The notes below the pieces were generated by a model. It worked only from the letters and a program-made list of their open reading frames with translations. It made no database searches and had not been told where the DNA came from. Shown piece by piece: positions 1 to 8,172 of a stretch of DNA of 64,000 bases. Position numbers and translations under genes: made by a program. The stretch is from NCBI GenBank assembly GCA_026724425.1, contig JAIUCV010000354.1, forward strand, positions 496,001 through 560,000, given 5' to 3'. The first letter of the stretch is position 1, and the number at the start of each line of letters is the position of its first letter. This stretch comes from Erythrophleum ivorense (lineage: Eukaryota; Streptophyta; Magnoliopsida; Fabales; Fabaceae).

Positions 1-99
1 GAGCAAACTGATATTCTCTCCAACATGTAACCGATTTCTTGTGCTACTAATGGTAATGATGGTTGGGATTCCAAAATGGATCGTCGCTATATGATGTTG

Positions 100-299
100 T
101 TGGATAGTTGTAGAGAAGATGGGGATTTATATCCGAGAGTGAGAGATAACCCACTGAGGTGTATTAGGTATGAAGTTGATAACGAAGGATACGATAAGCG
201 CTTATCGCATCCTCCGTTATCAACGTCATACCTAATACACCTCAGTGGATTATCTCTCACTCTCGGATATAAATCCCCATCTTCTCTACAACTATCCAA
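100..299. repeat. Near-perfect 200-bp palindrome (foldback MITE-like)
   Basis: The arm starting TTGGATAGTTG at 100 is mirrored by CAACTATCCAA ending at 299, and the two arms meet in GATAAGCGCTTATC around 193-206, so almost the whole 200 bp can fold into one hairpin with only a few mismatches. It carries no gene; open frames on both strands are mirror images of each other. It sits inside the terminal part of the CACTA element and may be a nested MITE or a structured subterminal region. No clear target duplication was found. Confidence 0.6.
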
Positions 300-304
300 T
301 ATAT

Positions 305-620
305 TTTGCGAAGGAATTGCGATAGAATGTTTTATTTTTAGGTTTTCATCGCAATTCCGTAGCAATTTTGCGATGGAATTGCGATGGATTGTTTAATTTT
401 TAGATTTCCATCGCAAAATGGTCGCAAACTTGCGATGGAATTGCGATGACTTCAGTTTCCATTGCAATGCCATCGCAAGACCGTCACAAATTTGCGACGG
501 AAAAATTTCCATCGCAAACTTGCGACGAATTTGCGATGCCATTTTATTCCGTCGCAAATCCGTCGCAAAGTCGTCGCAAGTTTGCGACGGATATTTTCCA
601 TCGCAAATTTCCTTCGCAAT
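305..620. repeat. CACTA subterminal motif array
   Basis: More than fifteen copies of a roughly 10-bp motif, TTGCGATGGA or TTGCGACGGA and its complement TCCGTCGCAA, occur in both orientations. Such arrays beside a CACTA terminus are the usual binding sites for the TNPA-like transposase. Left copies carry CGATGG and right copies carry CGACGG; the difference is a C-to-T change at a CpG, consistent with methylation-driven decay. Confidence 0.65.
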
Positions 621-712
621 GAGCCTGTTTTCTTGTAGTGACAGAACGAGATCAAAAAAGACTCGAAGACTATAGCTTTCTTGGGATTGCAGCAGTGAAA
701 GAAAGGTAATCA

Positions 713-834
713 TTCCTCGCGCCAAGTTAGCTCGCACTTTAAGCATCTATAAAACCTTGATTCTGGCCCATCCGCTAAACAAATCTGCATTGATCTGAAG
801 TACGCCTTGTCGTGGCCGCATCTTGGGCATGGAA
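713..834 (-). pseudogene. RNA polymerase III subunit C11-like zinc-ribbon fragment
   Basis: About 40 residues match the C-terminal TFIIS-type zinc ribbon of the small Pol III subunit C11 (RPC10/RPC11): a CPRC pair, then a CLKC pair and the terminal TWREE. In this family the ribbon hairpin carries an invariant Asp-Glu in RSADEP that drives transcript cleavage; here it reads CLADGP, so the catalytic Glu is Gly and the preceding Arg and Ser are changed. A plausible splice acceptor (ending TATAG) precedes the exon at about 835. No N-terminal zinc ribbon exon is visible on this strand up to the ATL remnant. It is most likely a 5'-truncated decaying copy. Confidence 0.65.
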
Positions 835-1172
835 CTATAATAAGTAAACAAAGAATCCAAGAAAAAAGGTTTATCACTAGGACAAAGAAGATCCCAACCA
901 AAGAGCTTTCTCAAAAAGTAATGGAAACATTTGCATAGATAAAGATATTTGTTCTTTAGTATGCAAATTTTTTTACACTATGGTTGTTTTTATAATACAC
1001 AAACAAAGCTTAAAATGCATGGAGATCCTGTATAATTCTAATTAAAGTGTAAACAAAGATAATAACGAGCTATTACAACCTTAAAAGTTAATATACTGCA
1101 TCAAGTCAATTTTAAATTTGTTTTTCCTTCTACAAGATACAAAATGGTTTATGTTTATAGATTCTTAACATT

Positions 1173-1610
1173 TCATACAGCTTGACGAGCCGGAGAAGGC
1201 GAATTCCGGCAGAGAGGACAAGAACCATGGATCTTAAGCCACACATCTATACATTCAATGTGGAAGCAATTATCACATTCCGGTATGCACCGCACAGTCT
1301 CTCTGCTCGCATACTCTGATAAGGAAATGGGACAAACAATATCATCATTAGTTCCCGGTAATCTTCTACTCTCACCTAACTCCATTTTCTTCTATGATTC
1401 TATCGTAGATTCGTCAAGACCCGTCGTGGCTAGAACCTCGTTTGGCTGAGCTGCGACGGCAATATCCACCTTTCGTCGTCTCCGGGAAGTGAATCTCTCA
1501 GAGGTGCAAACTCCTATAGCAATACAAGTAGCAAAGATCATGACCGGTCCGATTATGGCCAGGCTTATAATTTTAACCACTTGTAGTCCCGTGTTGTAAT
1601 GACCTGACAA
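1173..1610 (-). pseudogene. ATL-type RING-H2 E3 ubiquitin ligase remnant
   Basis: Two reading pieces in one frame encode the last part of an ATL20/21/22-type ligase: a membrane segment (VVKIISLAIIGPVMIFATC), a basic juxtamembrane stretch, the linker GLDESTIES, then ELGESRRLPGTN and a RING-H2 domain with the HxxCxxxW-type core. Three things say it is dead. A TAG stop at 1392-1394 sits where the family has a Tyr codon in the linker. The second RING cysteine is Ser (CPIS instead of CPIC), removing a zinc ligand. The 5' exon with the extracellular GUB_WAK domain is absent above 1610. The family normally ubiquitinates substrates from the plasma membrane or endomembranes. Confidence 0.8.
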
Positions 1611-1619
1611 ACCACGTTT

Positions 1620-3362
1620 TCAAACGTCATTTATAATTAACCACCCACACGTACGTATGATGTGAAAATATTGGATTTGATCTTTTGAAAAAATGCAATA
1701 AACAATTAATTAATCAAGAGTCAATGCCTCAGTGTCAAATGTAATGCCTACTAGATTCTTTTTTTTTTTTTTTTAAATTTCATGTAGTTAAATGAGTGGA
1801 TAATTATTTGAAGTTAGACAACTTAATATTCATTTATTATTAGTCATTACAATTAGTGGTGGAGTTCTAAGAAGAGAATCTGGAACAGCTTCTTGACGAT
1901 CTGAGTCATCTGACAGGAAGAAGCATAGATTTCGCAAGATCTAAACTAGTCGTAGCCAAGGACGTGATATACTCGTATTTTTAGCCCGTTTTCACTATGC
2001 TTATCGTTATCTTATCATTTTATAAAGTATTTCATTGTGTTTTTGTGTTTTGAGGGTACTTTTAGTCTTTTTGCAAAATCTTGAGTCTTACTAGGTTATC
2101 CGGACAAAAGAACATAAAAAGGATCAAATGTTACAGTGCGGGACATTCCACCGTAACGTTACCACAAAAATTCAAAGATGTATCACCAATATCAAAATCC
2201 TCTATATACAGTATCCTATTTTGTTTGATTTTCTTATAACCGAGTTTGAATAACCAATCCAAACCAAACTGAAATGGGCTTATTATGTGCGTGCTTTTTT
2301 CTTCTCATGTTTTGATACGGTCAAGATCGTGTGAAAGTCTGAACGATGTCACACTGATTAGAGTTGACCGAGTCAGATCATATAACTATCGATACTCATA
2401 GATGTTTATTAAGAGATTTTTTATAATATATGGCATCAAAGAAAGCAAGCATCATACGGTACTTCTTCTTCTCAAGTTTTACCCGCAATGAAAACCTTTA
2501 AATGTATGAATAATCAAAGTCCAAGTCAATACAAACTTCACACGTTTGTATTTTGTAATTATATTTTTTTTATTAATGAGACTAATAATTATTGATTTTG
2601 TTGATATTGTTAACTTTGAAAAAGTCAAATTTTCTTATTCACTTCATTGGATTTTGACTCGTGATACCAACAGTCTAAAATATTATTAACTTTGAGCGAA
2701 TCAATTTTTTTTTTAACTTGAGATTAAGCACAGGATATTGTTAACTTTAAAATAATCATAATTAAAAACTATTCAGCCCATAAATAATCTTGACATGTCT
2801 TTAGCTTTGTTATCATGCAGTTGTTCCTGTTTTGGCTCTTATATCAAACCCATGATCTTTTGCTCCGTGGTGATCTCAGGTAAACCTTTGTCTGACCTGT
2901 ATTATCTCTTATGTATTTGTATCAAGACATTAGTTAATTTTCTAGAAAAAGAATAACACTTAAAACATAACTCGGTTTCTTTTCCCTTTATTATTGTTGA
3001 ACTACTTCGATAATGAGATCGCCTTGAAACACTGACTTTCTTGTTGAACCCCTAGTCTCCATTTTCTTTTCCTGTCATAAGCTTCTGAACACTGCTATAG
3101 TGATGTTGTGTTGATTAAACTAAAATATGACAATAAATTTGATAATGCAAAAGATGTACCGTATAACTCTTGCTTTCTTCATCTCCCTGTATATTTTTTA
3201 AAAACCTCTTTGCTACCTGCATTCATATTTGACAGTACTTTTGTGCTTCAATGTGATTTTTGAGGTATATAGGATGGTGTGTTTTTACAGGGAATGAATG
3301 ATTGTGTAGGTTGTTAGGGTTTACGATTTGTTACTCAGACTAAATCTTTAATATTAGATTTA
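1620..3362. other. AT-rich intergenic DNA
   Basis: No gene model is supported. The stretch has a T-run near 1760. The block at about 2130-2545 resembles 40270-40985: both carry GCGGGACATTCCACCGT and, further on, CAAGTTTTACCCG followed by AGTCAATACAAACTT. The latter lies just upstream of a glycine-rich protein gene in the second copy, so the block here may be an orphan promoter-like duplicate. Confidence 0.5.
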
Positions 3363-3649
3363 CAGTAGAACCTCGATAAATTAATACTCCCTCTGTTCCT
3401 TAATATTTGATGTTTTAGGAAAATATATCTGCAATTATCTGGATGTATTAAACTCAAAACACATCCAGATACATCCAAATAATTGCAGATACATTTTCCT
3501 AAAACATCAAATATTAAGGAACAGAGGAAGTAGAATTTTCAGGTCCTGAAATATGTTTTTGGTCTAATTATCTCTCGATAAATTAATAATCTCGCTAAAG
3601 TAATAAAATATTGTGGTCCCAACGTTATTACTTTATAGAGGTTTTACTG
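3363..3649. mobile_element. Emigrant (pogo-like) MITE
   Basis: Terminal inverted repeats CAGTAGAACCTCGATAAATT (start) and the complement of CAGTAAAACCTCTATAAAG (end at 3649) match the Arabidopsis Emigrant MITE, a non-autonomous relative of pogo/Tc1-mariner elements. It is flanked by TA at 3361-3362 and 3650-3651, the expected target duplication. There is no coding capacity. Another MITE is inserted in it at 3387-3530. Confidence 0.85.
3387..3530. mobile_element. Stowaway-type MITE nested in Emigrant
   Basis: A 144-bp foldback whose ends read CTCCCTCTGTTCCTTAATAT and, at the right, the complement (ATATTAAGGAACAGAGGAAG). TA dinucleotides at 3385-3386 and 3531-3532 flank it. The CTCCCTC-start and TA target are classic for Stowaway elements mobilised by Tc1/mariner transposases. 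The long arms pair over nearly the whole element. Confidence 0.85.
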
Positions 3650-4354
3650 TATTTGGTAATTCACTTTTGCAGAATATGTCGTATATGATGAATGTAGTCT
3701 TCATTTATGTGCATATACAGGTTTTAGATTTGAAAAGCATATATTCCTACATCCTTTTATGGTTATTTGTTTTTAAAACTTTCCGATTCAATAGGTATGG
3801 ATACATGTAACAAATTTTGATAAGTAAGATTTGGCGTGATTTCCACTTGTAATTATGGTATAAAAGATTTACGCGGATATTGTTTTGAATTTTCTTATTT
3901 CTGTTTATACGCCAATTTAATGCAAAGTTAATAACAATTTTGGTTTTTTTCCAAGATTTTCGGGTGTTTCAAATATGGCATTTTGCCTTTGAAGGCTGAA
4001 TGTTATGGGATTCTGTCATTGAATGTTATTGGATCTATCATTAAATCAGCAACTTATATTGAATTAGTTGCTGATTTTTCGAATATCATCTTTGATCTTC
4101 GGTGGATGTCAGTTTCGGATTGAAATCAATCATCGATTTAGTCGTCAAAATAGGCACAGATTGTCCGGTTTGTTTTAAGTGTTAAGTGCAGATCCGCGTG
4201 TTGTTTTCTTTTTGTCGGGTCGGGTTTATTTCTCGATTTAAGGTTGATTTCGGGTTTTAACCTGTTTGGCTACAGGGATAGGCGCTTTTTTAAGGTTGAA
4301 TCCTTAAGTTGTTCCTAGTATAGATTTTTCTCGCAGTCTCTCGAAACCGTGTTC

Positions 4355-6263
4355 ATGGATTCCAGCGGTAAGATCCCTTTGCCTGTTTGTCGAAATTGAT
4401 TGATTTTTTTTTGTTTATATCCAAATTAGATTTCATCGACGATCTGATTGATTAACGTTTTCGTTTTCCTTATTGTTTATACGTGTTCTGGCCAAGCAGA
4501 TGATGACACAAGCGTCCCCATAAGTAAGATGTTATATCTCTATTGCTCGAAATTGTTTATATATAAAACCCAGATATTGTATTTCATCTTATATGTGTTT
4601 ATTATTCCTTGCAGAGTTTTACACACATGTCTTGTGGGACGTGGTGGATTTCCCAGTCCCTACTGATCCCGCCGAATTGCGTTTGGTTTATGGTAACATC
4701 GACGAAGCTCTTCACGAAGAGTGTTATGGTTATGACAAGGAATACGAGTTTTATGGTGGACGGTTTGATGATGATGACGTGGATACCTTTCCTGGCAAAG
4801 GTGACATGTTTGTTCCTTTGCAAATACTACGAAATGCGAATTATATGATTTCATAGATATATATATATATATATAAATAAATGATTTCATTTATTTTGCA
4901 GGCTATGATAAACGCACGAGAGTTCGTCATCGTATGTTAACGGATATACTTTACTGGGCACGCGACTATCCTAAAGCCAATCATCGCAGAGAGATATTTA
5001 AACATTTCTTAATAATTGCAAAAGGCTTAGAAGATGATGAAGACGTCCTCTATGTTCTTAAAGAGATGAGCAAAAGAGGTCATCTTATATCCTTAGTGGT
5101 GCCTGATGATTACCACCCACTAGAAGACTTGCTTCCTCAAGCAAGAAGGGCGACAAAAGGAGTATTTTCTATCGCAGATTCCGTATGGCGTTGGAAAGTG
5201 CTGTGTGATGGGGGAGAAGCTATCGAACCTGATTCGGACATTCACAAGGAAACCTCACTAGAAGTGGAACGTCGGATGATGGATGTGGAAGAAGAAGAAA
5301 TAATTCCTCCTGAAGCTAGAGTGACAAACATGGTTTACTTTGATGTGAAAATCGGAGGTAAAGAAGCTGGAAGAATTGTCATGGGTCTCTTTGGTGAACT
5401 TATGCCTAAAACCGTCCAACACTTCCGTGCCATGTGTACTGGTAGCGATGTCTGGAAAAGCTACCAGCCAAGTACGGCTGCTACGTGCTCCGCAAGTCCT
5501 GCAAAAAAACCTATTGTCTTTAAACCACCGACTGGTAAAGATCTTCCTCTATCTAGATTTTTCTCAGTCTCTCTGATTATTATCTCGACGTGATAATGGT
5601 TTCTTCTTCAGGTGATCTCTCGTACAAGGGTACGCGGTTAATTATGAAGAAGGGTTGTTCGATCCAAGGAGAGATAAAGTTCCGGGATTGGGTAAGTTTT
5701 TCTTCTTTTGTTTGTAAAGTCTGTCTGTTACGTGGCATTTCTTTCTAAAATTGTCTCGTTTCTCGATATGCAGGACGATGAATTGAGGGCTTATTTTGCT
5801 GTTCAAGATCCAATTTTCGCCATGGAAGCTAAAAACTCCGACTGTGAGTATAATTTCTTAACAAAGAAAAAACTCTGCTATATATATATATATATACGAG
5901 GTTTTTATAATGCCTATTTACAGTTCTGAAGCAAACTGGACCTGGAATCTTGAGCATGCACAAGACAAACACCGTCCTATTCGATCATAGCCTATTTTAC
6001 ATATGCACCACCAAGGTAAACTACACTAGTCCTCACATGTCTTTGACTTTTGCTATTTTGGCATGGTGTTTGGTTGACAAGGTTTTCTTCTTTCGTGGCA
6101 GAAACCGAAATTAGGTGACGAGCATGTTGTCTTTGGACAAGTAATTCAAGGTATGAAGCTTGTGAGGAGAATCGAGTCTCAGCCGTTATATTTACACATG
6201 ATTCCAACTCCCAAGAAAGAATGTATAATCTATGACTGCGGAGAGCTCCCAATGGAAGCTTGA
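4355..6263 (+). CDS. NYN-domain / cyclophilin-like fusion protein (8 exons)
   Basis: My exon model is 4355-4367, 4500-4523, 4615-4800, 4902-5534, 5612-5691, 5774-5843, 5924-6015 and 6102-6263. All junctions are GT-AG and the sum is 1260 nt with no internal stop (419 residues). Residues about 15-180 form an NYN (PIN-like) domain: LWDVVDFPVP holds the first acidic site, TDILYWA the second, but the usual SGDRDF site reads AKGLEDDEDV; VWRWKVLCDGG ends the domain. An acidic linker follows. From about 215 to 419 comes a cyclophilin fold: MVYFDVKIGG, FRAMCTG, LSYKG, TGPGILSM, SLFYICTT, HVVFGQVIQGM, CGEL. The CypA-type catalytic Arg and binding-pocket Trp are not conserved, so prolyl isomerase activity is doubtful. 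Both domains meet inside exon 4. A shorter paralogue lies at 37823. Confidence 0.82.
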
Positions 6264-6784
6264 AAATCACAAATATGTCCCAAAGTCTTTCTCTTTATTT
6301 ACTGTCCTTACATAACTTAATGTAAATATTAGACTATTGATACCCCATACGGGTAGCACTACATTTTTTATTAATAATTTTTTTATTTTTTGTTTGAGAG
6401 ACTTGCATTGTTTTGATCTTCCATTGGTGATATTCTAGAGAGTATCTTAAAAAAAAAAAATTAGAAGAGTGGCTGTGCAAAAAAATTAATCATCAGGATC
6501 AGAATCATTGTGTTACTTCTAATACAATCCAAGACTACAGTGAAGCAGCTTGCAGATCAAGAAGAGTGAAGACCGAAACAATGTTACCACAATCTGATAA
6601 GGAATGAGAGAGGTCCTCTGAATCTCTAGCAGCTCTTCCATTTCTCCTTCTCGTTGGTTAAATTGAACAAAGCTCATGTCTTTATTCCACCATGGAAATC
6701 AACAGAACATCTTAAGGAAGAAGAAGAACATGAAAAGCTTAAGACTTTAAATAACTTAAGCTACATCTTCTTCCACTTTCATAT
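6264..6784. other. 3' flank and intergenic DNA
   Basis: AT-rich sequence after the NYN-cyclophilin stop codon, probably containing its 3' UTR. I see no further coding region or RNA gene here. Confidence 0.5.
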
Positions 6785-7105
6785 TCAAAGAGAAAGATTC
6801 TCAATTGCAAGTCTATCACATCTTTCCAACAATCTCCTCTTTGCAGACTTACTTCTATAACACCAAACCTCAAACGCTTCACTCAAATCCGGAAACTTCA
6901 CACCTTCCAACCCAATCCCTCTCATCCACTCTCCAAATACCACTGCTTGATCGTTCGAAGGCAATGTCAAAACCAAAGACACCATCGATCCTTCTATGAA
7001 CTCACACAGATCTTCATCCATTCTGTGATCAGACTCAGGTCCTTCTGCATCAACCAAAGTCTTCAACTTCCTTATGAAAGGCAACCATTTGCAGTGTTGA
7101 AAAAA
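6785..7105 (-). pseudogene. C-terminal fragment resembling plant BTB/POZ proteins
   Basis: About 105 residues open with CKWLPFIRKLKTL and run through SLVLTLPSNDQAVVFGEW and FPDLSEAFEVWCYRSKSAKR before the stop. The pattern, a hydrophobic LTLP-DQ-W helix followed by a P-LSEAF-VW-RS tail, resembles the extreme C-terminus of a plant BTB/POZ family (At1g63850/At2g13690-like, from memory). No BTB domain or other exon precedes it on this strand; the homology stops near 7105 in unrelated DNA. I read it as a gene fragment. A short independent gene is possible but less likely. Confidence 0.45.
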
Positions 7106-7770
7106 TCTAACCCAATAAATTATTCAATGCTGGGATTTTTAACCAACCAAGCGACCCGAACCAAAACGAGACGGTTTTTGATCAGTTCGGTTGTAATTAC
7201 AAAACCAAAATCAATTACATATGCGTCCGACAGCTGCTTCTCTTCACCGATGCTTCTTCTTCTTCTCTTCTGCTTTGATTCTTGTTCTTATCTTCTTCTT
7301 CTTCCTTCGAGCCCGTCATCTCCTCCGCCTAGCTAATTCGACTCTTCTCTCCTATACGATCTCTCGAATTTATAGGAATTTTGCAATTTTTGGGAAACAA
7401 ATGTTTGAAATTGGGAAGCGGAATCTGCAGTGATTCTGCTTTGGGGAAACCGAAGTAATCTCCTTGACCTCATGATCAAGGAAGTATCTGAAACAACCTT
7501 TAGGTTCTTCTCAATCACTGCAGATTCAGCTCCGATGCACTTCATCTTTTAACACGGTTTCGCTTCTACAAATTCTTATCATGTATGAAGTTTGTCTCCT
7601 CGCACCGACCCGGTATATTACACTTCAACAATTTTCAGAACAATTTTCAGAACCCATCAGCTTAATATACAAATGTAGTTCCAAATAAAATAAAAAAATT
7701 ATTTAATAGGTGTGTCCTCCTTTGTCTCCCGAAACGAAAGAATCAAAACCTTATCCCAGATTTCTCCAAC
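7106..7770. promoter_or_regulatory. CT-rich leader-like DNA upstream of a disrupted ATG
   Basis: From about 7200 the plus strand becomes rich in CTTCTTCTTCT tracts, typical of plant 5' leaders, and it ends in ATGTCAT at 7771, where a retrotransposon cuts in. Open frames here (for example 7221-7433) are low-complexity products of the CT tracts and are not annotated as proteins. Promoter function is inferred only from composition and position. Confidence 0.3.
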
Positions 7771-7777
7771 ATGTCAT

Positions 7778-8128
7778 TGTTACGATTAGAGATGTAACTA
7801 TCCGATACAAAGAGGATAAACAGAAAAGGACTCTTGATATTATAAAGATAACGATCCAGACAAACAGAGAGACTTAATTCGGGAGTTCTCTCACCTCCCC
7901 TACAATTTGTGATCAATTCCTCGATGGGGAAGACGTAACAACCTCTACCCCTATATAGATGAGCTAACACGCCTTCTTACTTGGGGTGTTCCATACGCCT
8001 TCTGTCATGCGTGATCATTCCCTACCTGAGCTACGTGGGTCTTGCTTGTGGGCTTTCTTTTCTCTTGGGCCTTTGTCCTTTGGTGATAAACGTGTTTGAT
8101 AGGCGGTCGCGAGGCCTCAAAGGTATCA
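7778..8128 (-). repeat. Chromovirus 3' LTR
   Basis: Runs TGTTACGATT to GGTATCA on the plus strand (TGATACC to CGTAACA in element sense). It is 351 bp, the same length as its partner at 23736-24086, and differs at about two bases. GTCAT precedes it. Confidence 0.93.
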
Positions 8129-8172
8129 ATACCCCCCCCCCCCCCCCCCCCCCCTTCCCCCCCCTTTCAGAT
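8129..8172 (-). other. Polypurine tract of the chromovirus (poly-C on plus strand)
   Basis: A run of about thirty C with few interruptions directly abuts the 3' LTR. On the element's own strand it is a G-rich polypurine tract, where plus-strand DNA synthesis is primed. The run is unusually long, so its exact length may also reflect replication slippage or assembly uncertainty. Confidence 0.7.

Larger units (their letters stand above)
1..640. mobile_element. Terminal part of a CACTA (En/Spm) DNA transposon
   Basis: The right edge reads TTTTCTTGTAGTG at 628-640, the reverse complement of the CACTACAAGAAAA terminus shared by plant CACTA transposons. The next three bases (ACA, 641-643) would be one copy of the 3-bp target duplication. 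Inward lies a dense array of short direct and inverted motifs, as expected for the subterminal binding sites of a CACTA transposase. The other end and any transposase gene lie left of the window, so autonomy cannot be judged. The inner limit of the element is unknown; I assume it covers everything back to base 1. Confidence 0.72.

Noticed and set aside
76..396. Mirror-image open frames of about 100 residues on both strands
   Set aside because: They are products of the 200-bp palindrome and share the same peptide on both strands; no family or start context.
7221..7433. 70-residue Phe/Leu-rich open frame
   Set aside because: Arises from CTTCTT tracts of a leader-like region; no homology and low complexity.
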